From the NCBI GenBank assembly GCA_040002995.1, contig JBDUDK010000110.1, positions 1 to 42,672 on the forward strand: a stretch of 42,672 nucleotides of DNA, in the 5' to 3' direction. Below are positions 16,824 to 24,753 of the stretch, piece by piece. This DNA is from JBDUDK01 sp040002995. Lineage in GTDB: Bacteria; Actinomycetota; Acidimicrobiia; Acidimicrobiales; Ilumatobacteraceae. Each line of letters opens with the position of its first letter. Position 1 is the first letter of the stretch. The notes beneath the pieces are model-generated. The model worked only from the letters and a program-made list of their open reading frames with translations, searched no databases and was not told the origin of the DNA. A program made the translations under genes and the position numbers.

Positions 16824-18469
16824 AAGCCAAGTCGGGGCGGGACGCGGTGCTCGAAGTGCTGCGCACCGAGGGTGTGCGGCATGTGTTCGGAAACCCCGGC
16901 AGCACCGAACTGCCCTTCATCGACGCGTTGGCCACGGCGCCCGACATTCACTACGTGCTCGCCCTGCAGGAGGCCACGGTGGTGGCCATGGCCGACGGGT
17001 ACGCGCAGGCCACCGGACGACCGGCGTTCATGAACCTGCACACATCGGCGGGCCTCGGCAACGCCATCGGCAACTTGACGAACGCACAAGCGAACCGATC
17101 ACCGCTCGTCGTCACGGCGGGTCAGCAGGACTGGCGCCATCTCTACGCCGACCCTCTGCTCGGCGGTGACCTCGTGGCGATCGCCGCTCCCGTGTCGAAA
17201 TGGGCCCACGAGGTGCGCACGCTGGCCGAGCTGCCCATCATGCTGCGGCGCGCGTTCCACGACGCCGCTGCGGCGCCGGCGGGTCCGGTGTTCCTGTCGT
17301 TGCCGATGTCGCTGCTCGACGCCGAGGGCGAGGTCGAGGTACCGCCGCCGTCGAGGATCGAGCGGCGCACCGTCCCCACTGCCGACGTGCTGGGAACCCT
17401 CGCCGAGCTCATCTCGTCGACCGAGCCCGGCCGGCTGGCGTTTGTGGCCGGAGACGAAGTCGCTGCCTACGGCGCGGTTGGCGCGCTCGTCGCCGTGGCC
17501 GAACGGCTCGGCGTGGCCGTCCACCCCGCACCCTTGAACGCCAACGCGGTGTTCCCGCCGAGCCACCCGTGCTTCGCCGGTCCCCTGCCGCCCGCGGCCG
17601 CCGGGATCCGGGCGGTGCTCTCTCGCTACGAGCGCATCGTCTTCGTCGGCGGGCGCGCGTTCATGGTGTACCCGTACACCGACGGCTCGCCCCTTCCCGA
17701 CGACATCGGGTTCGTGCACATCTCGGCCGACATCAGCCAGATCGGGCGCACCTACGCAACCGAGCTCGGTATTTGTGCCGATCCTCGATCCACGTTGGAG
17801 GCCCTCCTCGACCTTCTGCCCGACCGCCACGATCTCCTCGAGAAGCGCCGCGCGGCCCGCGCCGCGGAAATCGACAACCTCGAGGCCACCGCCCGCGAGC
17901 GCTACGGCCCGGCCCCTCTCGACCCGATGGCGGCGGCCCACGCACTCGTTCGCGCCGTGCCTCCCGACACGATCGTGGTCGACGAAGCGATCACGACGGG
18001 CGTGTATGTGAGGGGATTTCACCACTGGACGGTGCCGGGGCGTTACTTCTTCGCGGAAGGCGGGGGCCTCGGTTGGGGCATGCCTGCGGCGCTCGGTGTT
18101 TGCCTCGCTCACGATCGCACCCTGCCGGTGCTGTCTGTCGTCGGCGACGGCTCGGCGATGTATTCGCCCCAGGCGCTCTGGACCGCCGCGCATGAGCAGC
18201 TACCGGTGGTGTTCGCGGTCGTCAACAACCGTCAATACCTCATCCTGAAGAACAACCTGCGCGGGATGAAGGGCGATGCCGTCGAGTCCGGCCGCTTCAT
18301 CGGGCTCGACCTCGATGATCCGCCGATCGACTACGTCGGTCTGGCCCGTTCGCTCGGCGTCGAGGCCCGCCTCATCGACGACGCCAACGACATCGGCGAC
18401 GCGGTGAAAGCCGCGCTCGCAAGCGGGCGTCCGCACCTGCTCGAGATACCGATCAGCGCCCCCGCATGA
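16820..18469 (+). CDS. Benzoylformate decarboxylase-like ThDP enzyme
   Basis: A 549-residue thiamine-diphosphate enzyme. N-terminal Pyr domain (about 1-170) with VFGNPGSTELPFIDAL, the activating Glu (E51 in LALQEATVVAMADGYA) and H74 in NLHTSAGLGNAIG, equivalent to the catalytic His of benzoylformate decarboxylase. Central domain about 185-340. C-terminal PP domain (about 360-549) with GDGSAMYSPQALWTAA and NNRQY as the Mg/ThDP motif. Best match by motif is MdlC-type 2-ketoacid decarboxylase; oxalyl-CoA decarboxylase and acetolactate synthase fit less well. It overlaps the ABC exporter stop (ATGA), an unusual pairing. Substrate not determinable. Confidence 0.85.
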   Translation: MKAKSGRDAVLEVLRTEGVRHVFGNPGSTELPFIDALATAPDIHYVLALQEATVVAMADGYAQATGRPAFMNLHTSAGLGNAIGNLTNAQANRSPLVVTAGQQDWRHLYADPLLGGDLVAIAAPVSKWAHEVRTLAELPIMLRRAFHDAAAAPAGPVFLSLPMSLLDAEGEVEVPPPSRIERRTVPTADVLGTLAELISSTEPGRLAFVAGDEVAAYGAVGALVAVAERLGVAVHPAPLNANAVFPPSHPCFAGPLPPAAAGIRAVLSRYERIVFVGGRAFMVYPYTDGSPLPDDIGFVHISADISQIGRTYATELGICADPRSTLEALLDLLPDRHDLLEKRRAARAAEIDNLEATARERYGPAPLDPMAAAHALVRAVPPDTIVVDEAITTGVYVRGFHHWTVPGRYFFAEGGGLGWGMPAALGVCLAHDRTLPVLSVVGDGSAMYSPQALWTAAHEQLPVVFAVVNNRQYLILKNNLRGMKGDAVESGRFIGLDLDDPPIDYVGLARSLGVEARLIDDANDIGDAVKAALASGRPHLLEIPISAPA

Positions 18470-19254
18470 GTCCGGATCCCGTGCTCGCCCTTCAGGGCGT
18501 CACGTTGATCCACGACGGACAGCCGGTGCTCGAAGATATCGACTGGGCGGTGCGTCCCGGAGAGCGATGGGTCGTACTCGGCCGCAACGGTTCCGGCAAG
18601 ACGTCGTTGCTTCGTATCGCATCGCTCTACACCCATCCGACCCGCGGCGAGGTCAACGTGCTCGGCGAGCGCCTCGGGCGTTTCGACGTGCGGCGTATGC
18701 GCGTGCACATCGGCCTGGCGTCGTCGGCGCTCGCCGGTCAGCTCCGCGGCAACCTGAGCGCGCTCGACATCGTGATGACCGCGAAGAACGCCGCCCTCGA
18801 ACCGTGGTGGCACATCTACTCCGACGACGACCGGGCCAAGGCTCGGAATCTGCTCGAACGACTCGGGGTGGGCCACTTCGCGACAAGGGCGTTCGCCACG
18901 CTGTCGTCGGGCGAGCAGCAACGCGTGCAACTCGCGCGCACGCTCATGTCCGAACCGGCCGTTGTGCTTCTCGACGAGCCGACGGCAGGCCTGGATCTCG
19001 CCGGACGAGAGGAACTCGTCGGCCGGCTCGCCGAGCTGGCCGGCGATGCCCGCACTCCCCCGTTCGTGTTGGTGACCCACCATGTCGATGAGATCCCGCC
19101 CGGTTTCACCCATGTGCTGATGCTGAACACCGGGCGAATAACGGCGAGTGGGCCGCTCGATACCACCATGACCTCGGCGTCGCTGTCGTCCTGTTTCGGG
19201 CTGGCGCTCGAGCTCAACCGGCACAACGGACGCTTCAGCGCCTGGGCGCTCTAG
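18466..19254 (+). CDS. Stand-alone ABC-type ATPase
   Basis: A 262-residue ATP-binding subunit: Walker A GRNGSGKTS (about 40-48), signature LSSGEQQRV, Walker B VVLLDEPTAGLD, and switch His in VTHHVDEIPPGFTHVLML. The HVDEIP ending of the switch region resembles YlmA/ModF-type ATPases rather than typical importers. No permease or binding protein is adjacent. The ATG at 18466 overlaps the decarboxylase stop (ATGA), closing a four-gene coupled string. It may energise an unlinked permease or act as a soluble ABC protein. Confidence 0.85.
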   Translation: MSPDPVLALQGVTLIHDGQPVLEDIDWAVRPGERWVVLGRNGSGKTSLLRIASLYTHPTRGEVNVLGERLGRFDVRRMRVHIGLASSALAGQLRGNLSALDIVMTAKNAALEPWWHIYSDDDRAKARNLLERLGVGHFATRAFATLSSGEQQRVQLARTLMSEPAVVLLDEPTAGLDLAGREELVGRLAELAGDARTPPFVLVTHHVDEIPPGFTHVLMLNTGRITASGPLDTTMTSASLSSCFGLALELNRHNGRFSAWAL

Positions 19255-19691
19255 CCCGCGCCTGTCGCCAGCGCCACGAGGCGGGCGCGGCTGCGTTCGA
19301 TCTCGTCGCGTAGGAGGCGTTCGAGCATCGGAACCCACAAGCCGCCGCCGTAGTGCAGGTCCATCACGAGGCGGGCGCCATCGCCGACGGCCGTGACTTC
19401 CGCGCGAAGCGACCACGACGAATGGTGACGCCCGTCGGCTTCGCGGCGCTCGAAAACGGCGAGCCGGCCCGGCTCGTACTCGGTGCGCACCATGCGCAGC
19501 CGCTTCGACCGGGCCAATGGTCCGATGCGACCACGGAGATCGATCTGCCATGCCGGTTCGTCACCTGTGGGCGCGGCGAGCACGACCCGGTGCACGATCG
19601 AGAGCCAGGCGGGGTAGCGCTCCAGGTCGGCCACCCAGGCGAAGAGATCGGCGGGCGCACACGCGACGTCCTGGCTCACGCTGACCTGCAC
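19251..19691 (-). CDS. SRPBCC (START/polyketide cyclase-like) protein
   Basis: A 146-residue protein of the SRPBCC/Bet v 1 fold, a hydrophobic-cavity ligand-binding family. It starts (GTG at 19691) MQVSVSQDVACAPADLFAWVADLERYPAW, split here in sense, with the typical PADLFAWVAD-x-ERYPAW pattern. The C-terminal helix (MLERLLRDEIERSRARLVAL) is complete. Ligand and reaction are unknown. It is convergent with the ABC ATPase gene, overlapping by 4 nt (CTAG). Confidence 0.8.
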   Translation of the reverse strand: MQVSVSQDVACAPADLFAWVADLERYPAWLSIVHRVVLAAPTGDEPAWQIDLRGRIGPLARSKRLRMVRTEYEPGRLAVFERREADGRHHSSWSLRAEVTAVGDGARLVMDLHYGGGLWVPMLERLLRDEIERSRARLVALATGAG

Positions 19692-19794
19692 GCGATCAGT
19701 CTGCCCAGCGCCCGCCCCTCACAACGACTTCATACTCTGCTCATACGTGCCCGTCATGGTGTGTCCATACCCCCATGCACCAAGGAGACCTGAA

Positions 19795-20166
19795 ATGAAG
19801 CTCAGCAGCACACTCGTCGGATTGGCCATCGCCGGCGCGGTGTCCGTCGGTACGGCCGGGATCGCCTTTGGCGCCGACGGCGGCACGAGCACTACCACTC
19901 CGAGCGCCGACAAGCAGACCCGCATCACGCAGCGCTGCGCCAAGGCCCCTGAGGTCGAGCAAAAGATCGCGGAGCGGCTGATAAAGCTCAATGAGCGGCT
20001 AACGAAGCTCAACGACGCGCTCGCCAGGGCCACCGCCGCCAACAAGGACAAGTTGGTCGAGCGCATCCAACATCGGATCGACAACGTCTCCAAGCGCATC
20101 GAACACTTCACCACGGTGCAAGGCAAGGTCACAACCTGGGTGACCGCCCACTGCCCCGCTAGCTAA
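19795..20166 (+). CDS. Secreted helical protein of unknown function
   Basis: A 123-residue exported protein. MKLSSTLVGLAIAGAVSVGT begins a Sec signal peptide with likely cleavage after AFGA near residue 26. The mature part has a Thr/Ser-rich start, a cysteine near residue 43, then a charged amphipathic region (KIAERLIKLNERLTKLNDAL and onwards, about 52-108) likely to form a helical hairpin or coiled coil, and a second cysteine in the last five residues, possibly disulfide-bonded to the first. The ATG at 19795 has a good site, AAGGAG, 7 nt upstream. Convergent with the next gene by 4 nt. Confidence 0.75.
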   Translation: MKLSSTLVGLAIAGAVSVGTAGIAFGADGGTSTTTPSADKQTRITQRCAKAPEVEQKIAERLIKLNERLTKLNDALARATAANKDKLVERIQHRIDNVSKRIEHFTTVQGKVTTWVTAHCPAS

Positions 20167-20609
20167 GTGACGCGTCGCTCGGGCGGCGTCGCGCGAAAGG
20201 CCCGGGCGAGCAGACGGGTCTTGGCGTCAAGGAGACCGTTGAGGTCGTCGCCCGGATCGAACTCCGGCGTCCACGAGGGGGGTGCGTCCCCGTTCGTGAG
20301 TGGTAGTTCCGTCTCGGCAACCGGTTCCGCCGCCGGCCGCGGGGCGCGGCTGGCCCGGCTGCGCGGCGCCTTCTCGGCGGGGGGCGTGGTCGTCGCCGCG
20401 AAGAGCGTCGGCACGGGGATGCGGCGGTCGTCGAGCCACCAGCCTCTTGGCAGCACCATCACCTGCGCGTGACGCTGGCAGAGGGCGCCGGCCGCGAGGG
20501 GGTCACCCTCGCGGAGATGGTCGAAAAAGACGATGCGCTCTCGCGCGTCGAAGCGGTAGGCGACGGTGGCCGGCTCAGCGCAATCGGGACGCTCGCACTG
20601 GCGCGACAT
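20163..20609 (-). CDS. DUF3499-like Cys/His protein
   Basis: A 148-residue protein starting MSRQCERPDCAEPATVAYRF. The N-terminal part has a putative zinc site: CxxxxC then LCQRHAQ about 35 residues later, followed by PRGWW, the pattern of the actinobacterial DUF3499 family. The rest is a low-complexity Pro/Ala/Arg linker and a charged helix ending RAFRATPPERRVT. Function is unknown. I take the ATG at 20609 rather than the GTG at 20618 because TACCGT lies 7 nt before it. Confidence 0.65.
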   Translation of the reverse strand: MSRQCERPDCAEPATVAYRFDARERIVFFDHLREGDPLAAGALCQRHAQVMVLPRGWWLDDRRIPVPTLFAATTTPPAEKAPRSRASRAPRPAAEPVAETELPLTNGDAPPSWTPEFDPGDDLNGLLDAKTRLLARAFRATPPERRVT

Positions 20610-20616
20610 ATCCCGC

Positions 20617-20622
20617 ACGGTA
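20617..20622 (-). promoter_or_regulatory. Candidate -10 (TACCGT) for DUF3499-like gene
   Basis: TACCGT on the minus strand, 7 nt before ATG 20609; the same hexamer and spacing precede ATG 12994. Confidence 0.4.
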
Positions 20623-20651
20623 GCGAACCTGACCGCGGTAGTGCGGTTCCG

Positions 20652-21851
20652 TCAGCTGGCGCGACGGGTTCGCGGCCGCGAACGCGCCGGCGCGCGATTG
20701 ACCGGTGGGGCGGACCGACGCGCCGACGGCACCACGGACGAGTCGGGCCGGGTGAGGGCGACAGGAAAGTTCAGGGCCCGCTGCAGCGCGGCGGCTTTCG
20801 CCCGGTCGTCGTTCACGACGAGCGACACGACGACACCGTGGGCCCCGGCTCGAGCCGTGCGGCCCGAACGGTGGACGTAGTCCTTGGGGTCGGCTACCGG
20901 ATCCCAGTGCACGACCACGGCGACATCGTCGACGTGGATGCCTCGAGCGGCGACGTCGGTGGCCACGAGAGCGCTGACCTCGCCGCGCCGGAACGCCTCG
21001 ATGGCGCGGTCACGTTGTGCCTGGGTGCGGCTGCCGTGAATAACGGCCGTCGCCACTCCCGCCACGCCGAGCTGGCGGGCGACACGGTCGGCGCCGTGGC
21101 GGGTCCGGCAAAAGATGATGCCCTGACCGTGCGAGCGCAGAACGTTCGCGGTCGTCACGGCCTTCGACCCGGTGTCGACCGACCAAAAGTGGTGCGGCGT
21201 GCGGTCGATCTCGTCGGTAGTGGCCACGACCTTGTGGACCACGGGATTGTTCTGGTAGCGCTGCACGAGGGTGGCGACGTCACCATCGAGCGTCGCCGAC
21301 CACAACAGTGTCTGGCGGCTCTTCGGCACGAGATCGAGCAAGCGGCGAACCTGGGGTAGGAAGCCCATGTCGGCCATGCGATCGGCTTCGTCGACCACCA
21401 CGACCTGAACCGCGCTGAGGTCGACAAGTCGTTGCTCGACGAGATCGGTGAGGCGGCCCGGACACGCGACGACGATCGACGCACCGCGGCGCAGCGCTTC
21501 GGTTTGCGGTCGCATCGGCGAGCCGCCGTAGATCGCGACGACGCCAAGGCCGCGAACACGTGCGAACGGCAGAATGGTTTGCTGCACCTGAGCGGCGAGC
21601 TCGCGAGTCGGGACGAGCACAAGCCCGGTCGGACGCTTGGGCTTGGCGGCCGTGATGCGCACGACGAGCGGGATCGCGAACGCGAGGGTCTTGCCCGAGC
21701 CGGTGGGGGCACCGCCGGACAGATCACGCCCGGCGAGGGCATCAGGCAGCGTGGCGGCCTGAACGGGGAAGGGGGTATCGATACCGGCGCGCGTCAATAC
21801 CGCGAGCAGGTCTTGGGGCACGCCGAGATCGGCGAAGGTGGGGGCAGACAA
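20652..21851 (-). CDS. DEAD-box ATP-dependent RNA helicase
   Basis: A 399-residue superfamily 2 RNA helicase. Motifs in order: Q motif PFPVQAATLPDA (28-39), I APTGSGKT (48-55), Ia PTRELAAQ, II VVDEADRM, III SAT, IV IIFCRTR, V ATDVAARGIHVDD, VI HRSGRTARAG. A basic Ser/Arg/Pro tail after residue 365 could bind RNA. The start is TTG at 21851, set by AGGAG with a 6-nt spacer; earlier in-frame residues have no helicase homology. About 110 nt of leader lies upstream. RhlE/CsdA-like roles in cold growth or ribosome assembly are likely but not provable here. Confidence 0.93.
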   Translation of the reverse strand: MSAPTFADLGVPQDLLAVLTRAGIDTPFPVQAATLPDALAGRDLSGGAPTGSGKTLAFAIPLVVRITAAKPKRPTGLVLVPTRELAAQVQQTILPFARVRGLGVVAIYGGSPMRPQTEALRRGASIVVACPGRLTDLVEQRLVDLSAVQVVVVDEADRMADMGFLPQVRRLLDLVPKSRQTLLWSATLDGDVATLVQRYQNNPVVHKVVATTDEIDRTPHHFWSVDTGSKAVTTANVLRSHGQGIIFCRTRHGADRVARQLGVAGVATAVIHGSRTQAQRDRAIEAFRRGEVSALVATDVAARGIHVDDVAVVVHWDPVADPKDYVHRSGRTARAGAHGVVVSLVVNDDRAKAAALQRALNFPVALTRPDSSVVPSARRSAPPVNRAPARSRPRTRRAS

Positions 21852-21857
21852 ACTGAA

Positions 21858-21862
21858 CTCCT
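21858..21862 (-). promoter_or_regulatory. Ribosome binding site fixing a TTG start
   Basis: AGGAG on the minus strand, 6 nt before the TTG at 21851. It decides the helicase start, which would otherwise be misplaced about 100 residues upstream. Confidence 0.7.
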
Positions 21863-22023
21863 GAAGGTGGGGGAAAGCACGCGAACTGAAGGGGCGTGCG
21901 AGCCAACGGCCACACCTCCACAAGGTTTTCCCTCGTGGCCCACCGGTTCCGGCGGTAATAGAAACCCTTACCTTAGCGGTTTTGGCCGCTCTTTGTCGGG
22001 CGGACCCCCGCCGCGGCCCCCGA

Positions 22024-22137
22024 TCACTTGCCGAGCGGCTTCTTCTGTTGCTGTTTCTGCTTCTTGTCGGCCCGCTTCTCTTTGAGCGACTTACCCGGCT
22101 TCTTCGTGCTCGGTTTTTGTGGCGACTTGTCCGGCAT
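22024..22137 (-). CDS. 37-residue Lys-rich protein
   Basis: A tiny gene reading MPDKSPQKPSTKKPGKSLKE then KRADKKQKQQQKKPLGK and TGA. It has AGGGGG 5 nt before the ATG. The pattern xxDKSP..(S/T)KK.GKSLKEKRADKK recurs, as I remember it, in short basic proteins of other actinobacteria annotated only as hypothetical, so it is very likely real. About 40% of residues are Lys or Arg; it is probably unstructured and may bind nucleic acid or ribosomes. It lies upstream of and parallel to the DEAD-box gene, 172 nt away. A short AGCGG/CCGCT stem (21975-21990) sits between them. Confidence 0.8.
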   Translation of the reverse strand: MPDKSPQKPSTKKPGKSLKEKRADKKQKQQQKKPLGK

Positions 22138-22197
22138 CTGGTCCCCCTGCTCATGGTCTATCGACGCGACGTCGTGAGGCTAGACGCGCGGCGGCGC

Positions 22198-22203
22198 TAG
22201 CGT
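22198..22203 (+). promoter_or_regulatory. Candidate -10 (TAGCGT) for amidase
   Basis: TAGCGT then 7 nt then the TTG of the amidase; supports an otherwise poorly marked start. Confidence 0.4.
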
Positions 22204-22210
22204 CGGCGAC

Positions 22211-23626
22211 TTGGTCGACCTCGATCTCGCGTTCACTTCGGCAGCTGTCGCGGCCAACGCGATCGCCACCGGTTCGTTGTCTCCCGTCGAGTTGGTGTCG
22301 AACACTCTCGAGCGGATCGAACAGGTGAATCCCGCGCTCAACTGCTTCTGCTCGGTGTTTGCCGACGAGGCGATGGCCGCCGCCCATGACGCCGCCGACA
22401 TCGTGAAGCGCGGCGGGCCGCTCGGGGCACTCCACGGCGTGCCGGTCGCCGTGAAGGACACCACGCCGACGATCGGCCATCGGACGACGCTCGGATCGTT
22501 CACCCACGAACACTGGGTTCCGGAACACAACGCGTACATCGCGAGCGCGCTGCGGCGCGCCGGGGCGATCATCGTCGGCAAGACGACGACGCCTGAGTTC
22601 GCCCACACGTTGGTAACTGAGAGTCCGCTGTGGGGCGTCACCAGAAACCCCTGGAATCTCGAACGGGCCCCCGGTGGCTCGTCGGGCGGCAGTGGCGCGG
22701 CGGTCGCTTCTGGCTGTGTCGCCCTGGCCGAGGGCACCGACATGGGCGGCTCGGTTCGTATTCCCGCGGCGTGGTGCGGCGTCGTCGGACTCAAGCCCGG
22801 ATTCGGTCGCATTCCGATGGACGTTCTGCCGGGCCTGTTCGACTCGATCAGCCATCACGGTCCGCTCGCGCGGGGGGTCGACGATGCTCGCTTGTTCCTC
22901 GCTGTGGCTCAGGGACCTGATGACGCCGACATCCTCTCGATGCCGGTTCCCCTCGACTTAGGTGGGCCGACACCGACGTCGGTCGAGGGGATGCGCCTTG
23001 CCCTCAGCGTCGACCTCGGTTGTTGGGCGGTGGATCCGCCGATCGAAGGGTCGGTGCGGGAGGCGGCCGATGCTCTTCGCGCGGCGGGGGCGATCGTCGA
23101 AGAGGTCGAACTAGCGCTGACCCATCGAGACGAAGAGGTCTGGGTCGACCTTTGGGGCGTGTTCATGGCCGCGTACTACGGCCATCTCGTCGAGGAGTTC
23201 AGGGCGCGCATGGACCCCGACGTGCTCGGGTTGATCGAACTCGGCAACAGCTTGAGCGCCGTGCACGTGAAGCGCCTCGAGATCGAGCGCACCGATGTCT
23301 GGCGCCGGATAGCGGCGGTGCTGAAGTCGCACGAAGCCATCCTCTGCCCCACGATGGCGACGGCGCCTGTTCCCGCGGCGAAGGCCGATCGGCCGCGCGA
23401 CGTCGAGTACCACGACGATCGCTACCACGGCAATGACATGACAGCCGTGTTTAACCTCGTAGCGCCCTGCCCCGCGCTCTCGGTTCCGTGCGGTTGGGAC
23501 CCCGATGGTCTTCCGATCGGATTGCAGATAGTGGGTCGGCGCTGGCGCGAGGACACGGTGTTGCGGATCGGGCGGGCGGTGGAGCTGGCCCTGCCGGACG
23601 CGTCCGGCCGCCGGCCGCCCGTTTGA
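22211..23626 (+). CDS. Amidase-signature family hydrolase
   Basis: A 471-residue amidase (AS family), hydrolysing a carboxylic amide with a Ser-cisSer-Lys triad. K82 in VPVAVKD, the Gly/Ser-rich core APGGSSGGSGAAVASG (cis-Ser at 157/158) and nucleophile S181 in GTDMGGSVRIPA are all present. The tail SVPCGWDPDGLPIGLQIVGR is typical. No GatB/GatC context, so a stand-alone amidase rather than GatA. The start is TTG at 22211, 7 nt after a TAGCGT hexamer. Its stop overlaps the TTG of a truncated TrmO-like frame. Confidence 0.9.
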   Translation: MVDLDLAFTSAAVAANAIATGSLSPVELVSNTLERIEQVNPALNCFCSVFADEAMAAAHDAADIVKRGGPLGALHGVPVAVKDTTPTIGHRTTLGSFTHEHWVPEHNAYIASALRRAGAIIVGKTTTPEFAHTLVTESPLWGVTRNPWNLERAPGGSSGGSGAAVASGCVALAEGTDMGGSVRIPAAWCGVVGLKPGFGRIPMDVLPGLFDSISHHGPLARGVDDARLFLAVAQGPDDADILSMPVPLDLGGPTPTSVEGMRLALSVDLGCWAVDPPIEGSVREAADALRAAGAIVEEVELALTHRDEEVWVDLWGVFMAAYYGHLVEEFRARMDPDVLGLIELGNSLSAVHVKRLEIERTDVWRRIAAVLKSHEAILCPTMATAPVPAAKADRPRDVEYHDDRYHGNDMTAVFNLVAPCPALSVPCGWDPDGLPIGLQIVGRRWREDTVLRIGRAVELALPDASGRRPPV

Positions 23627-23694
23627 GCGCCGTGATCACGCTTGCCCCGATCGGTTGGGTGCGAGGAGGCCGGGTCGAGCCCGACGACGACAAC
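23623..23694 (+). pseudogene. N-terminal remnant of a TsaA/TrmO-like gene
   Basis: A TTG overlapping the amidase stop (TTGA) begins LSAVITLAPIGWVRGGRVEP then DDDN. This is the usual N-terminus of TsaA/TrmO-fold proteins (ITL.PIG.VR.G...P.DD.W). After DDDN the similarity ends, and the convergent nitronate monooxygenase stop lies 22 nt further on. The gene therefore seems to have been cut off by a deletion, having once been coupled to the amidase. Short length makes this a motif-level call. Confidence 0.5.
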
Positions 23695-23715
23695 TGCGCT
23701 CGAACTGATGCGCGA

Positions 23716-24681
23716 CTACTGGTGAGCCAGAAATCTTTCGGCGTCCTTGCCCATCACCTCGATGACTTCAGCCGCCGGCGCGATCTCGTGTATTGCGGCC
23801 ACTGACTCACCCGCGTACATAGCCATCGCTTCTACCGCGCCGGTGCTCTCGGCCAGCGGAGGTTGTCCAGAGCCCTTCACAACGGGAACGGCCTTGCCCG
23901 CGATCGTCACCTCGCCCACGACGTCGTTTTCGAACGCCCTGACGGCAGATATGCAGCGACGCAAGACACGCGGACGCGGACTCGTCGCGCACAACGGACA
24001 GATCGAAAACGCGTCGCTGATCGCCGTTGAACCGGCGGAGGCGTCGACGACCGCCTGCTTGTAGTCGGGGTGGGCTCCCGACTCGTCGGTGGCGATGAAG
24101 CGGGTGCCCATTCGCGCGCCGGCCGCGCCGGCGGCGAGCACGGCGGCGATGGCCCGGCCCCCACCGATGCCTCCCGCGGCCAACACCGGGAGCTCGATCT
24201 CGTCAAGCACGGCGCCGAGAAGGGGCAGCAGCGCGCCGTATCCACGAACGTGACCGCCCGCCTCGACACCCTGTACGGCGATCAGGTCGCACCCGGCATC
24301 CGCCGCGGCCCGGGCCTCAGAAAGCGAACCCACCTGCCAGCACGCCAGCGCGCCACCTGCATGGGCGATCTCGACTAGTGACGCGTCTGGGTCGGCCCAG
24401 AAGAAGTCGACGATGCGCACCCGCCCGGCGGCGACGGCTACGGCGTCGCGATCGATGTCGTTCGTCACGAAGTTGACGCTGAGAACGCCCGATGTTCGCG
24501 ACGTCATGTCGGCGAGCATCTCGTCGAGCGAATGGGCCCTCATCCCGAAGGCAGCGATCGATCCGACCCCGCCCGCGTTGGCCACGGCGACCGCGAGGGC
24601 CGGCGTCGCCACGGAGCCGATCGGCGCCTGGTGGATCGGCACCGAGCAGCCAACCAATACCGTGAACCGTGTCGTCAACAC
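23716..24681 (-). CDS. Nitronate monooxygenase (NPD/2-nitropropane dioxygenase family)
   Basis: A 321-residue FMN-dependent TIM barrel oxidising alkyl nitronates. Visible: APIGSVATPALAVAVANAGG, VQGVEAGGHVRGYGALLPLL with the catalytic His, and the FMN phosphate loops LAAGGIGGGRAIAAVLAAGA and ARMGTRFIAT. Start is GTG at 24681 with GGAGG 7 nt upstream. Divergent from the amidohydrolase (72-nt gap). Enoyl-reductase FabK-like activity is a less likely alternative. Confidence 0.88.
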   Translation of the reverse strand: MLTTRFTVLVGCSVPIHQAPIGSVATPALAVAVANAGGVGSIAAFGMRAHSLDEMLADMTSRTSGVLSVNFVTNDIDRDAVAVAAGRVRIVDFFWADPDASLVEIAHAGGALACWQVGSLSEARAAADAGCDLIAVQGVEAGGHVRGYGALLPLLGAVLDEIELPVLAAGGIGGGRAIAAVLAAGAAGARMGTRFIATDESGAHPDYKQAVVDASAGSTAISDAFSICPLCATSPRPRVLRRCISAVRAFENDVVGEVTIAGKAVPVVKGSGQPPLAESTGAVEAMAMYAGESVAAIHEIAPAAEVIEVMGKDAERFLAHQ

Positions 24682-24753
24682 CTAGGGACCTCCAAGCGGA
24701 GCGTAGTAACGCGCGCCGTACTAGGTTTTCGCAGACACGACGGGGGGTGGGCC

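Noticed and set aside
19732..19780. Repeated CATAC words upstream of the secreted protein gene as operator repeats
   Set aside because: Three imperfect short words with irregular spacing; too weak to call beyond a possible TACTCT -10.
20652..22154. Longer DEAD-box reading with about 100 extra N-terminal residues
   Set aside because: The extra part is Arg/Ser-rich, runs through the 37-residue gene in another frame, and a proper ribosome site marks TTG 21851.
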